A stretch of 64,000 nucleotides of DNA from Dyadobacter sp. NIV53 (GTDB taxonomy: Bacteria > Bacteroidota > Bacteroidia > Cytophagales > Spirosomataceae), in NCBI RefSeq assembly GCF_019711195.1, contig NZ_CP081299.1:4622501-4686500 (forward strand), given 5' to 3'. Shown here one piece after another: positions 8,585-18,570 of the stretch; position 1 is the first letter of the stretch; every line of letters begins with the position of its first letter. The position numbers and the translations under genes are program-made. A model generated the notes under the pieces. That model searched no databases and was not told the DNA's origin. It worked only from the letters and a program-made list of their open reading frames with translations.

Positions 8585-8962
8585 TTATTCTTCGGTTTCC
8601 TCTGCAATAACCGCAAATTCTACGGTTTCTTCTACTTCATCAATAAGTTTAGGAGCTCTTGAGTTATTACGCTTGTCCTTGAATTTTTTCACCTGCATTT
8701 TCAACGTATCTACTGCTAAATCAGTTGCCTCTTCAAATGTTGTTCCTTGTTCTTTTACAAACATCGTTCCTCCCGGTACATAAAGTTTAACTTCGAGAAG
8801 TTTGGTGTGTAATTTGGCGTTATCACTTTTATCTAATTTTAAGAACACCTCACCACTTGTAATCTGATCGTAAAATGTATCCAGTTTATCCAGTTTTTGT
8901 TGGATGAATGATAACAATTTTGGATCCGCATCAAAGTGAATTGCTTGCATCTGCAGTCTCAT
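8585..8962 (-). CDS. hpf: Ribosome hibernation promoting factor, short form
   Basis: HPF/YfiA binds the decoding centre of idle 30S subunits and protects ribosomes in stationary phase. The 125-residue protein begins MRLQMQAIHFDADPKLLSF, as Bacteroidota HPF proteins do. KLEVKLYVPGGTMFVKEQGTTFEEATDLAVDTLKMQVKKFKDK is the beta-strand/helix pattern of the family, given here only as a region (about residues 56-100). It lacks the C-terminal dimerisation domain of long HPF. I chose the ATG at 8962 over the GTG two codons upstream because it matches the family start. It is monocistronic with a terminator. Confidence 0.87.
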   Translation of the reverse strand: MRLQMQAIHFDADPKLLSFIQQKLDKLDTFYDQITSGEVFLKLDKSDNAKLHTKLLEVKLYVPGGTMFVKEQGTTFEEATDLAVDTLKMQVKKFKDKRNNSRAPKLIDEVEETVEFAVIAEETEE

Positions 8963-9192
8963 AAGCACTTAGGTTTAAGGTAAAACATAACTTCAAACCA
9001 TTCATCACAAAATTCATACCTGATAGTACGGCGGTTTTGATTACCACTCTTGAATAAGTGCAAAACACAGGATTTTCCTGCAATTGCCATGATGAACGGT
9101 ATTTTAAATAAAGAAAATTAATACCTTAATGTCAAGCAAATTGAGAGGTTTATTCGAATTTATTTTAATAATAATATCTAACTAGTCCCTAA

Positions 9193-9495
9193 TCAGGCTT
9201 CTTCTAAAAGTGTCCGAAAAGAGACATACTGACCATTAAATTTTTGATGATGTTTTTCCTGCAATTCTTCCTGATGGTGTGTTTGATAAGCAAGAAAATC
9301 TTCCATTGTCCTGAATTTAAATTGAGATGTGTAGGTAGAGCCTTCATTTTCTATCTCGGTCAGTAACCTCAGCAGTTTAACTTCAACTGGCAGATTGGTA
9401 GCCAGGATCTCAGGTATGTGAATTGTTTTCATATAAGTAAGCCATTCTTTTTCAGATGGATAACTAATATTTACTGTAATGTTATAGATAATCAT
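9193..9495 (-). CDS. DUF4286 family protein
   Basis: This 100-residue protein is a small alpha/beta ferredoxin-like domain found throughout Bacteroidota. Family features are MIIYNITVNI at the start, WLTYMKTIHIPEIL (about 18-31), a central strand rich in charged residues, and YTSQFKFRTMEDFLAYQTHH (about 54-73). It is predicted to be cytosolic. Function is unknown; the fold resembles dimeric alpha/beta-barrel proteins (EthD/antibiotic monooxygenase type). It stands alone and is divergent from the next membrane protein gene. Confidence 0.75.
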   Translation of the reverse strand: MIIYNITVNISYPSEKEWLTYMKTIHIPEILATNLPVEVKLLRLLTEIENEGSTYTSQFKFRTMEDFLAYQTHHQEELQEKHHQKFNGQYVSFRTLLEEA

Positions 9496-9662
9496 TGGTT
9501 ATCGGGATTTTGTAATTTATATTTTATTGCAAATATGGCACATAAATGTTTACTACTTCTTTAATACATTGTTCAACTTCGGCTGTTACATTATTTGGGA
9601 GAAGGTAGTTTGGTGGTTACCTTTGTTATTACCATTAATCACCATAATCTGTTCTTATATTT

Positions 9663-10082
9663 ATGAATATTCTTATACATGCTCATTCGGGCTTGCGTTA
9701 CGTTGTACTTGCATTATTGATTGCAGCTATTATCGTCGCATATTCCAATTGGCAAAGTGCAAAGCAGGGAGACAGCAAAATTTATTTATTTGCTTTCATT
9801 GCCACTCATACCCAGCTTTTGATTGGACTGATCCTGTTTTTTATGAGCCCAAAAGTCAATTTTGATTTTATCAGCGATAAATTTTACCGTTTCTTTACCA
9901 TCGAACACGGATTTACGATGCTGATAGCGATTGCATTGATCACAGTTGGCAGAATCAGATCTAAAAAACTGGAAGGTGCCAATAAGCATAGAACCGTTCT
10001 TTATTTTTATGCCATGGCTTTAATCATTATTATGGTAGCGATTCCATGGCCTTTCAGGAATCTCGGATCGGGATGGTTTTAA
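9663..10082 (+). CDS. Small four-helix membrane protein, cytochrome b-like
   Basis: The 139-residue protein has four predicted membrane helices at about 9-27, 41-60, 80-97 and 112-130. Conserved-looking polar residues sit near the helices: His6 and His8 (LIHAHSGLRY), a His at about 48 (IATHTQLLIG) and EHGFTM. Bacteroidota relatives are often named cytochrome B or conserved membrane protein. The His pattern would allow heme binding, but this is inference. Divergent from DUF4286. A long inverted repeat of a dispersed family follows the stop. Confidence 0.55.
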   Translation: MNILIHAHSGLRYVVLALLIAAIIVAYSNWQSAKQGDSKIYLFAFIATHTQLLIGLILFFMSPKVNFDFISDKFYRFFTIEHGFTMLIAIALITVGRIRSKKLEGANKHRTVLYFYAMALIIIMVAIPWPFRNLGSGWF

Positions 10083-10090
10083 GGAGCCGC

Positions 10091-10152
10091 CGGCAATCAG
10101 CTTTCGGCTTTTGGACTAACTTTGATAGCCGAAAGCCGAAAGCCGATTGCCG
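10091..10152. repeat. 20-bp inverted repeat of a dispersed GGCAATCGGCTTTCGGC motif
   Basis: CGGCAATCAGCTTTCGGCTT (10091-10110) pairs with 10133-10152 with one mismatch across a 22-base loop. It lies between two convergent genes and may stop transcription from both sides. The same word family occurs at 36207-36250 and 43297-43326. Confidence 0.7.
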
Positions 10153-10157
10153 AAAAC

Positions 10158-11030
10158 TTACCCAAATAACTCACTGGAAAGGTATCTGTCTCCGCGGTCA
10201 CAAACTATAAATACAATTACTCCTGAGGTCAGTTCTTTTGCGAGCTCAATGGCTGCCCACGCAGCGCCTCCGCTACTCATACCAGCAAATACTGCCTCTT
10301 CTTTGGCTAATCTGCGTGTCATTGCAACGGCATTCTCCTGAGTGACTTCCATAACCCGGTCGACTCTGTTTCTATCAAATATTTTTGGCAAATATTCTTC
10401 AGGCCATTTCCGTATACCCGGAATACTTGATCCGTCTGTCGGCTGACATCCGATGATCTGCACATTTTCATTTTGTTCTTTCAGATAACGTGAGACACCC
10501 ATAATGGTACCGGTAGTACCCATAGACGATACAAAATGTGTGATCTTTTGATTGGTATCTTTCCAGATTTCAGATCCGGTCGTCTTATAATGTGCTTTCC
10601 AGTTATCAGGATTTGCAAACTGGTTCAGCATAAAGTATCCGTTATCAGCTGCCAGCTTTTCTGCATAATCCCGGGCACCTTCCATTGTTTCTGTCAATGT
10701 AACTTTTGCGCCGAAAGCTTCCATAGTCAATACACGTTCACGGGTAGAATTCTGTGGCATGATCAATTCAATTTCTACCTCGAACAAACTTGCGATCATA
10801 GCCAATGCAATCCCGGTATTTCCACTTGTGGCTTCTATGAGCTTTGTTCCGGATTTTATTTCTCCACGATCCAATGCACCCTTAATCATGCTGTAAGCAG
10901 CCCGGTCTTTTACACTGCCGCCAGGGTTATTGCCTTCCAGTTTACCATATATTTTTACCTGAGGATTCGGATTAATCCGGTTTAATTCAACAAGTGGAGT
11001 GTTGCCAACCAAGTCGAGAAGTGAGGACAT
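10158..11030 (-). CDS. cysM: Cysteine synthase B
   Basis: This PLP enzyme of fold type II makes cysteine from O-acetylserine (or O-phosphoserine) and sulfide or thiosulfate. The 290 residues fit CysM. Lys41 in NPGGSVKDRAAYSM is the Schiff-base residue. ATSGNTGIALAMIA (about 66-79) is the substrate-binding loop, and SSMGTTGTIMGVSRYLKE binds the PLP phosphate. The pattern SIPGIRKWPEEYLPKIFD is typical of CysM rather than CysK. It is monocistronic, with no sulfur assimilation genes next to it, although a sulfite oxidase-type enzyme lies 10 kb away. Confidence 0.9.
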   Translation of the reverse strand: MSSLLDLVGNTPLVELNRINPNPQVKIYGKLEGNNPGGSVKDRAAYSMIKGALDRGEIKSGTKLIEATSGNTGIALAMIASLFEVEIELIMPQNSTRERVLTMEAFGAKVTLTETMEGARDYAEKLAADNGYFMLNQFANPDNWKAHYKTTGSEIWKDTNQKITHFVSSMGTTGTIMGVSRYLKEQNENVQIIGCQPTDGSSIPGIRKWPEEYLPKIFDRNRVDRVMEVTQENAVAMTRRLAKEEAVFAGMSSGGAAWAAIELAKELTSGVIVFIVCDRGDRYLSSELFG

Positions 11031-11245
11031 CTGGAGAATTATAAATACGTGATATTATTCTTAAAATTAACTTTTAAAAAGTCGTAACATTTAAACTTAA
11101 AATGATGCGCAATGATTCCTCAACAACATCGCATATCATTGTTAGCTTTGGTCTTCAGATGAGAAATTGAAAATTTATTTGTAATGGATATTTCTAAAAT
11201 CATATTTACTCTATCAATCTAATGGAGAGCAAATGTAATTGATAA

Positions 11246-12450
11246 TTATTTTGTGGCAGTAAAAAAAGTTAGTGTTCCCAAAAGATAATCATCTATTGAA
11301 GTGGAATGTGTGCCGCCTGAAATAGTAATCAGTTCAACATCAGCTGCACTAAGTTTTTTCATGGCAGTTACAGCATTGACAGAATTGAAGTAAAAAACCA
11401 ATGGATCGGCATCTCCATGAAACAGCCGTGTAGGGGTTTTAGGTTTCCAGTTATAGACATTGTTATCTGCAATCGCATTGATAAAACCTGTATCAGCTCC
11501 ATCATTCAATAATTTCTTGAACGAATCATTCAGGATTGTATTAAAACTATCAGCAATAGGATAATCTATTCCCAGTTTAGCGATTTGAGTTGCTTCGGGT
11601 TCTTTGAAATAATAAGAAGCAGGTTTATTCAGATTATATAATCGATCGTAAGTTAACAACACCCACAGATAACTTTTGTTATAGCTGGCTACTCCGGAAG
11701 TTTTATTGTTAATAATGTAATTCATGAAGGCAGTTTTGTCATATGCACCAGCTCCACAGCTCGAAGCTCGAAGGTTAAATTCCGATGAAGCTTCTTCTTC
11801 AATTTTTTTTGCAATGACATGGTTGCATACCCGCCTTCTGAATAACCCGCAATGTATAATTTCTCATCCCATTTTACTTCTGCATGTCCTTTCAGGAACT
11901 CTTTTGCTGCTCGGAGCATATCCAGTGAAGCCGAAGCAAGTGACGCTCTATGCTCGTAGGGATGTGGATACCCCTTTGAAGCACCATATCCAATGTAGTC
12001 GGGATAGGCGATAATATAACCAAGCGAACCAAATAATGAACCAAAAGAGGCACCTTCTGAGCCAGGATTAAAATGCGATGGAGCGGACTCATCGTTAGTA
12101 ATAGTACCATGCTGCACGCTAATCATAGACACAGACTGGTCTGTAACAGGTAGAATAATAGCTCCGGAAGCTATAATTTCATTACCATCTGTATTTTTTG
12201 TTTTATATGTAATTCTGTATGCTTTTACCCCATTTTTTACAAATCCAGGTAAGAGTGGGCTCAGGGCAGTAGCACTTTGCAAGATTGTTTCCTTTGGTAT
12301 TTCCCTGATAAGGCTGTCATCTTCCAGATACTGATTTTCTACAATCGGATCAGGCGTGTTATTGCTGTCGCAGGCTGTCAGGAACAAAAAGCACCCAAAA
12401 ACAAGAATATAGATTTTTTGAAAGTAAAAAGAAGGAGTAAATTTTTTCAT
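11246..12450 (-). pseudogene. Secreted lipase-like alpha/beta hydrolase, frameshifted
   Basis: Two frames, 12450-11722 and 11725-11246, together make one alpha/beta hydrolase of about 400 residues. The first has a lipoprotein signal (lipobox LTAC), then VQHGTITNDESAPS, YPDYIGYGASKGYPHPY and the nucleophile elbow GYSEGG. The second has the acid residue in FHGDADPLV and the His in SGGTHSTS. The pattern fits secretory lipase/prolyl-peptidase-like hydrolases. The frame changes at a run of eight A on the coding strand (11803-11810); nine A would restore SLQKKIEEEASSEFNLRASS. Either the gene is dead, it slips at the poly-A run, or the run was misread. The triad is otherwise complete, so decay is very recent if real. 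Confidence 0.75.
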
Positions 12451-12524
12451 AGCGTTAATATTGAATAAGTCAGTATTCTGTTTGAGTTAACGAATACTGA
12501 CTTATTTTAGATCAATAAAAAAAA

Positions 12525-13265
12525 TTATATTGAAGAAATTTTCTCCAAATACCAGTTTATCATTCTTGCCGTTGCATCCGGACGTTCTACCATACCCAGG
12601 TGTCCGGCTTCAGCAAGAATAAACGGATAACTTTGTTTAGGATAACCTGACAATTCAATACAGCTTTCAAAAGGTATAAGTTTGTCCTGCATACCAATAA
12701 TAAATAATACCGGAAATGGCATAGACGCCAGTACAGCTGTCCGGTCTGTCCTGTCACGCATGGCAATAATGCCGGCTATCAATGCCTGGGCAGGTAATTT
12801 ACCATAGCGTTGAATGTGGGCATTGATCTTTTCAGGATATATTTCCTTAAACCTGTCTCCAAACAGATTCGGGGCAGTATGTTTTACAAAAGCCTCAGTA
12901 CCATGGTTTTTGAGAAGATCAATGGTTTGGTTGCGCTGATGCTTTTTAGCTTCATCGTCAGCAAAAGCAGTTGAGTGAAACAGTCCAAAACCTTCAAGCA
13001 TTTCAGGATATTTTTCAGCAAACGCAAGTGCAATATAGCCGCCCATTGAGTGACCGATCAATGTGCATTTCTGAATAGTGGCATTGGTTAAAAAACGATG
13101 TAATTCTCCGGCATAATCTTCTACCGACTGACAGAATGTGAAGAGTGAAATATTGGGCCTTACAATGGTAAAAGCGTCGTTGAGAGCAGCATCAAGATAA
13201 TCCCAGATCGTGTCGTCCACGCCATGGCCATGCAATAATACTAAAGTTTTCCGGTGTAGATTCAT
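12525..13265 (-). CDS. Alpha/beta hydrolase
   Basis: This is a 246-residue cytosolic alpha/beta hydrolase without a signal peptide. The oxyanion-hole motif LLHGHGVDDTIWDYL lies at about 10-24, the nucleophile elbow GHSMGG at about 71, the acid in IGMQDKLIP (about 191), and the His in EAGHLGMVERP (about 221). The cap domain is short. The substrate is not predictable; the size and motifs match esterases and hydrolases of the MhpC/BioH type. It lies 171 bases downstream of FadD on the same strand, so a role in acyl ester metabolism is possible but unproven. Confidence 0.78.
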   Translation of the reverse strand: MNLHRKTLVLLHGHGVDDTIWDYLDAALNDAFTIVRPNISLFTFCQSVEDYAGELHRFLTNATIQKCTLIGHSMGGYIALAFAEKYPEMLEGFGLFHSTAFADDEAKKHQRNQTIDLLKNHGTEAFVKHTAPNLFGDRFKEIYPEKINAHIQRYGKLPAQALIAGIIAMRDRTDRTAVLASMPFPVLFIIGMQDKLIPFESCIELSGYPKQSYPFILAEAGHLGMVERPDATARMINWYLEKISSI

Positions 13266-13436
13266 AACAATTTACTGTCAAGGTTTAGTACTTGTTTGTT
13301 TAAATATACATAAAGCTTACTCTAATTACACTTTTCAAAGGAAATGATTTCGGAATCAGCAGAATCCGGTTCAATAAAAAATACCTGAACAGAGACTGCC
13401 CAGGTAATATTTATAAAGAATAATTAACTGCTATTT

Positions 13437-15155
13437 TCACTTCACGTCCTTTGCCATTTCTTCCTCCCGCAAAGCCCTTCTCAGGATTTTACCCACATTC
13501 GTTTTAGGTAATTCTATCCGGAATTCTATTTGTTTCGGGCACTTGTATGCTGTCAGATTTTCTTTGCAAAAAGCTTTTACGGTGTCTTCGGTTAGATCCG
13601 GATCTTTTTTGACAATAAATACTTTAACGAGTTCTCCTGTTTTCTCACTCGGGATACCAACACATGCTACTTCCAGCACGCCCGGACATTGCGCTATTAC
13701 ATCTTCTATCTCATTGGGATATACATTAAAACCGGAAACAAGGATCATGTCCTTTTTCCTGTCAACGATTTTAAAAAATCCATCTTCGTCTTCTATACCA
13801 ATATCGCCTGTCCGGAACCAACGGCCGTTTTCGTCTTCAAAAATAACCTTTATAGTTTCATCCGGGCGGTTGTAATATCCAAGCATAATCTGCGGGCCTT
13901 TTGCACAGATTTCTCCTCTTTCTCCAATATCAGCCCAGGTATTATCGTCACGCAGGATGCGCATCTCCGTACTTGGAAATGGCAATCCTATTGTACCCAG
14001 TCTGTGATTTCCATCCAATGGGCTTACTGACAATACGGGCGAAGTTTCAGAAAGGCCATAGCCTTCAATCAAAACACAGCCAGTTACCTCTTCCCAGCGC
14101 TTGGCCACCACTTTTTGCAACGCCATTCCTCCGGCAATTGAAATCATCAATTCACTGAAATCTACGTCTTTAAAACTGACATTGTTTAACAGGCCGTTAA
14201 AAAGCGTATTTAATCCCGGGAAAATATGAATTTTATATTTTTTAAGCTCTTTTACAAAAGCCGGCATATCTCTTGGGTTCGTGATAAGGACATTTAAAGC
14301 TCCCCATTTTATCCCACATAATGCGTTGACTGTCATCGCAAAAACGTGATATAGAGGTAACGGAGCCACCATATTTATTTGCCCCGTATGATTAGAATGC
14401 TTCATTTTGGACATGAGCCATTCATTAATCCCCTCCACGTTTGCGATCAGGTTACGGTGTGTAAGCATAGCCCCTTTAGCAACTCCTGTGGTACCACCGG
14501 TATACTGAATAAAAGCTATATCAATACCTGAAACATGAGGCCTTTTGTACGAGATCTGTGCGCCGGTCTTTAATGCATCGTTGAAAGAGACAGCCTGAGG
14601 TAAATGATAATCAGGAATCATTTTCTTCACGTATTTCAGCACCGCATTGACAATCTGCTTTTTAGGAAATCCGAGCATGTCACCTATCTCGGTGATAATT
14701 ACGTGCTCAATACCAGTATTAGCAATAATCTTTTCCAGATTTGCCGCAAAATTGGCCACAATAACAATCGCCTTTGCACCGGAATCATCAAACTGGTGCT
14801 GCATTTCCCTGCTTGTGTACAGCGGATTGGTATTAACAATTGTTAGTCCCGCCCTGAGCGCACCGAACATGGCAATAGGGTATTGCAGAATATTTGGCAT
14901 CTGAATTGCAATACGGTCGCCTTGTTTCAGGCCTATACTTTCCAGGTATGAAGCAAAATTCCGGGACAACAGATCAAGTTCTTTATAAGTGATTTGTTTC
15001 CCAAGATTAGTATACGCGGGCTGATCCGCATTATTTTTAAAACCAGTCTCCATCAAATCCAGCAACGAAGTATATGCATCCGGATTTATTTCATACGGTA
15101 CTCCATCGGGATAATGTTTTAACCAGGGATATGTATCTTTTGATATGGACATCAT
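13437..15155 (-). CDS. fadD: Long-chain fatty acid-CoA ligase
   Basis: The enzyme activates fatty acids to acyl-CoA with ATP. The 572 residues show the ANL superfamily core: P-loop YTGGTTGVAKGAMLTHRN (about 216-233), the YGLSETSPV motif (about 372), the fatty acyl signature WFRTGDIGIEDEDGFFKIVDRKKDMILVSGFNVYP (a region near 440-475), and the catalytic Lys in LPKTNVGKILRR near the C-terminus. Order and length agree with E. coli FadD. It probably acts at the cytosolic membrane face. Upstream of it lies a broken GNAT gene on the same strand. Confidence 0.88.
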   Translation of the reverse strand: MMSISKDTYPWLKHYPDGVPYEINPDAYTSLLDLMETGFKNNADQPAYTNLGKQITYKELDLLSRNFASYLESIGLKQGDRIAIQMPNILQYPIAMFGALRAGLTIVNTNPLYTSREMQHQFDDSGAKAIVIVANFAANLEKIIANTGIEHVIITEIGDMLGFPKKQIVNAVLKYVKKMIPDYHLPQAVSFNDALKTGAQISYKRPHVSGIDIAFIQYTGGTTGVAKGAMLTHRNLIANVEGINEWLMSKMKHSNHTGQINMVAPLPLYHVFAMTVNALCGIKWGALNVLITNPRDMPAFVKELKKYKIHIFPGLNTLFNGLLNNVSFKDVDFSELMISIAGGMALQKVVAKRWEEVTGCVLIEGYGLSETSPVLSVSPLDGNHRLGTIGLPFPSTEMRILRDDNTWADIGERGEICAKGPQIMLGYYNRPDETIKVIFEDENGRWFRTGDIGIEDEDGFFKIVDRKKDMILVSGFNVYPNEIEDVIAQCPGVLEVACVGIPSEKTGELVKVFIVKKDPDLTEDTVKAFCKENLTAYKCPKQIEFRIELPKTNVGKILRRALREEEMAKDVK

Positions 15156-15293
15156 AAATTATTCAGTCAGGCAACGTTTATTGATTCATATATTATCAAA
15201 CAATAAATTAAGACAAAAATTTATAAAATCAGTGCTATTAATTTATGAAAGTATGATTTTAATATAAAACGGCATAGTAATCATGAAACAGCT

Positions 15294-15807
15294 TTAATTT
15301 GTTTTTTTCATTTCCCAGAGCCATAGTAAGCCTTCGTCGGAATCATTGATATCCGCAGTTTGTGCAAAACCAACTTTTTGTAAAATCTGGCAGGAAGCAT
15401 TTTCCTCAGGTAATGTATGGGCAATCACTTTATGTACGCCACTTCTGGAAAAAGCATGCTGTACCAGTCCCATAGCGGTTTCGGTTCCCAGTCCCTTCAT
15501 TCTGTGGGAAGGTGCTATTTCATAACCAATTTCAACTGTTCCTTGTAGAATCCGGTTCGCCCTTGTAACCACAGGATCCAATAAGTTGGTTATCAGGAAT
15601 ATGAATAGTCAGGTATACCCACCATTCACGAAGCGGAGGATGCGCTTTCCACCGGTCGTAGGAGGGAGTAAAAGTGTCCCTGAATTCGGTCCATTTTTTA
15701 GGGACATTCACACCCATCACACGGGCCAGCGTATTATTGCCCATCCGTATCGCGTCAAACAGCGTATCGTCACAGGGTACAATTCTTAAATTGGGGGTAA
15801 TAATCAT
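15294..15807 (-). pseudogene. GNAT acetyltransferase (RimJ/RimL type), frameshifted
   Basis: Two overlapping frames (15807-15532 and 15581-15294) encode the halves of one N-acetyltransferase of about 170 residues. The first ends ...IPDNQLIGSCGYKGEPDS; the second continues ...QGTVEIGYEIAPSHRMKGLGTETA. The acetyl-CoA loop (R-x-x-G-x-G/A, here RMKGLGTE) and the later NASCQILQKVGF are intact. Removing one base near 15545-15552 joins the halves in the expected order. No long homopolymer lies at the junction, so this is more likely a true lesion than the poly-A cases, but an error cannot be excluded. Confidence 0.75.
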
Positions 15808-15852
15808 AGAATAATATCTTAAAAAAGATCAGAACCCCCAATTTAAGTAAAA

Positions 15853-17247
15853 TCATTGTGAGTTGTTTTCATCAAAACGATCTGTGATCACTTTCCGTAT
15901 AGCCTGGTACGGACGCATACCGGTACTTTGGGTACGTGTAACTGCCCGGTCAGTAGTTGCGTTAGCCTTGGCGCGTAGTGCCAGGTTGGAAACAGTCAGA
16001 TGGCTGTTACGCCAGTAATCGTATTCCTCTTCATTCATAACCTCGCGCGTAACCTGCCCATGTGCGTAACCGTCACCAAATGAATGCGTACGGCTGTCGG
16101 TTAATGCCTGTTTACGCTCTTCTTCAAGTTTAGCGATTTCAGCAGTAATATCTTTTTCTTCCTTTTTTAATTCTTCCCACGATGGCAATACTGACAACTC
16201 ATTTTCCAGGATATTCCTTTGTATCAAATGATTGGATAAAGCAATTTGCACAGGCTCCATTTGTTTAACGATTTTTTTACGACGTCTCCGCAACTGCCAT
16301 AATTTGGGGTCTATCTGTAGCCAGCGATACCAGAATCCTTGTAAAACGGGTAATGCCATACCCAGTGAAACTGCTCCTGCAATGGCAAATAAGACGCCGC
16401 TTAATACAAAAGAGAGCAAAGCCCACGGACTGTTGACCAGATCCAGATTCAGCTGATCTGTATTTCTTAATGCCTGTTCAATCTTGTTGGCAAGTTCCGG
16501 ACTGTTGACGGGATTACCAGTTAAGGGATCGACAGCATTTAACTGCAAATATTTTACCGATTTATTAATAGCTTCTTTTAACTTGTCTGTTCTGTAAGCT
16601 TCATATCTGAACCAGCCCAGAACAATTAAAGTCACAACCGTGAAAATGGACAAAACCAGTTTGAACGTTGCATATCTTGACTTTGCCTTGTGCGAATCTT
16701 CTTTGTGATAAGGCTCTTCGATCAGCCGGTCGTAAGCTGGTTTTAATAAGATTGATAGCATAGCAAGGCCAATCGCAAATGCCCAGGCTTCATTGGGATT
16801 CCTGATATTGAGTGCGTAAGCTACAATTTCGTGCGAAATAATTAAGTCGCCCGCCACAAATGAAATTCCAGCTGCCAGAAATATCAATCCTGCAATCAAT
16901 GAATATACCGGTGCCTTATCGCAGCGCTTTTCTCTCAACAGCCCGGTATGGGAATCAATGCCGGCAATAGACGATTCCATATCCTGAACCTGTTTGGAAC
17001 TGCTGTTTAGTCCTGTTACTTCCTGTTGCAGCTTATCGTAGGATATTTTTTGTTGGCGAAGCGTGTCCTGATATTTGTTCTTTACAACTGCAAGTTGTTC
17101 TTTTTTCTGATTCAGATTATCTGTAATCCAGTCATGGCTGACCTGGCTGGCCAGATAACCTTCATATCCCTGACGTTCTAATCCTTCAATACCGCTACTA
17201 TATCCATGCTGGTAATCACCATTCTGGTTTAAATTCTGCTCATCCAT
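15853..17247 (-). CDS. Unknown coiled-coil membrane protein (large)
   Basis: I do not recognise this 464-residue protein. An N-terminal segment contains the Gly/Tyr words HGYSSGIEGLERQGYEGYLAS. A coiled coil (about 46-92) follows, then four predicted membrane segments at about 114-132, 150-166, 193-211 and 273-302, then a basic patch RRRRKK, a second coiled coil (about 325-385) and a tail with FGDGYAHGQ. No enzyme motif was seen. The layout (coil, paired TM helices, basic patch, coil) mirrors the gene upstream at 17343-18476. Spacing between the two is 95 bases, so they probably form one transcription unit. Confidence 0.6.
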   Translation of the reverse strand: MDEQNLNQNGDYQHGYSSGIEGLERQGYEGYLASQVSHDWITDNLNQKKEQLAVVKNKYQDTLRQQKISYDKLQQEVTGLNSSSKQVQDMESSIAGIDSHTGLLREKRCDKAPVYSLIAGLIFLAAGISFVAGDLIISHEIVAYALNIRNPNEAWAFAIGLAMLSILLKPAYDRLIEEPYHKEDSHKAKSRYATFKLVLSIFTVVTLIVLGWFRYEAYRTDKLKEAINKSVKYLQLNAVDPLTGNPVNSPELANKIEQALRNTDQLNLDLVNSPWALLSFVLSGVLFAIAGAVSLGMALPVLQGFWYRWLQIDPKLWQLRRRRKKIVKQMEPVQIALSNHLIQRNILENELSVLPSWEELKKEEKDITAEIAKLEEERKQALTDSRTHSFGDGYAHGQVTREVMNEEEYDYWRNSHLTVSNLALRAKANATTDRAVTRTQSTGMRPYQAIRKVITDRFDENNSQ

Positions 17248-17342
17248 GTTGTTATATTTTTGTCCGGTTTCCCGGTATGATGATTAATTGAAATGATTGA
17301 ATACGAAAACTATTCGTACGACGGACCTAGCCGAAAGCTTTC

Positions 17343-18476
17343 TTATTCTCCCTTTTGAATATAACTCAATTGCTTTCCGGTCAACTGGTTTTTCATACGG
17401 CGTGCCAGGAAAAATTCGCTTTCAAATAGTTTGATAAGCATATCCCTTTTTGCAAACAAACGGTCACGTTCTGTTTCAGCTGCGCTTTGCTCTCTTACAA
17501 CCTGCCATTTTTTTACACGTAATTCATCTACTTCTTCCTGCAAAACAAGTATTTCTTCTTCCCAGCTGGCAGAATCATCTGTATACCGTTTTTGATCTCT
17601 CATCACACCAAGCCAGGATTGCAGATCGGTACGTAAAACGGTAATGTTGCTAAGGAATAGTTTTCCGGCAAAAAGGAAGAGGAACAGTACAAATACAAAT
17701 AATGCACTTGCCTGTAACCAGCTTTGGTATGGCAGGGCATTGGCAAAAACGAATAATGCGGCAGCAAAAGGCAATCCGGTTTCTTCCAAAAGCGGCCGCC
17801 ACGTAACTTTAGTTTCCACATTATGGAACATGGAAATACGCCCAAACAGGCTAAACATTCCTGCCAGGAAAATTCCCAGAGCAATCCAGGAACTTTCTGC
17901 AAAAGCAGGCCTTAAAGACTGCCGTATCAGAAAAAAGTTTCCGATACACATGGCAATGCAAAGACTCAGTCCAATCAGTGTCCGTGGCAAATGATGGTCT
18001 GAATCTGTTTTGGCAGCTTCGTGCTCGTTTAGCCGAATTTTCAATTCTTCAATCCGGTCAGTTTTTTTGCCAATAAAAAGATTTAATTCCTGGATGCGTT
18101 CATTATGCTGTTCAATATAGCTAACAGGTTCTGCGGCAAGCTGGGAGAAATATTTTTGGATGATATCTGTTTTCTCAGTCGGCTCAGACTCTGATAACCC
18201 AAACAGGACGCCCTCATCGCGCAAAGTATCTTCGTCGGAAAGCCAATAGGGAATGCTTACTTCTGATTTTGTCAATGAAGAAGATTTCGTTTCAGATAAC
18301 AGGTTGTCCTTTGTATTTACCTGGATGTCGTTAAGCGGAAGCAAATTTTGCCCTGAAAGATCGGCAGGATTTTTATTGGTTTCCCGTTCAGTTTCGGGTT
18401 CTTCGTCATAATACTGATCTTCGTCAGATTTTGATGCCCGGAATAAACCGGAAATGTATTCAGTGAATTTGGCCAT
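17343..18476 (-). CDS. Unknown coiled-coil membrane protein (small)
   Basis: I do not recognise this 377-residue protein. It begins with about 95 acidic, probably disordered residues (EDQYYDEEPETERETN...). A coiled coil (about 117-155) comes before four predicted membrane segments at about 167-182, 196-211, 235-250 and 257-274. A C-terminal coiled coil (about 305-350) ends in a basic tail (RRMKNQLTGKQLSY). It has no signal peptide, so both ends likely face the cytosol. Same architecture as the downstream 464-residue protein; the two may form a hetero-oligomer. It lies 94 bases after the 218-residue gene on the same strand. Confidence 0.6.
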   Translation of the reverse strand: MAKFTEYISGLFRASKSDEDQYYDEEPETERETNKNPADLSGQNLLPLNDIQVNTKDNLLSETKSSSLTKSEVSIPYWLSDEDTLRDEGVLFGLSESEPTEKTDIIQKYFSQLAAEPVSYIEQHNERIQELNLFIGKKTDRIEELKIRLNEHEAAKTDSDHHLPRTLIGLSLCIAMCIGNFFLIRQSLRPAFAESSWIALGIFLAGMFSLFGRISMFHNVETKVTWRPLLEETGLPFAAALFVFANALPYQSWLQASALFVFVLFLFLFAGKLFLSNITVLRTDLQSWLGVMRDQKRYTDDSASWEEEILVLQEEVDELRVKKWQVVREQSAAETERDRLFAKRDMLIKLFESEFFLARRMKNQLTGKQLSYIQKGE

Positions 18477-18570
18477 ATTTTTTCATGGATTAGCCTGCGA
18501 TTATCCATGAAAACTGAATATTAACCTACATTATTGTGATAGCCGGTTATTAAAATTGGGTAAACCGCTC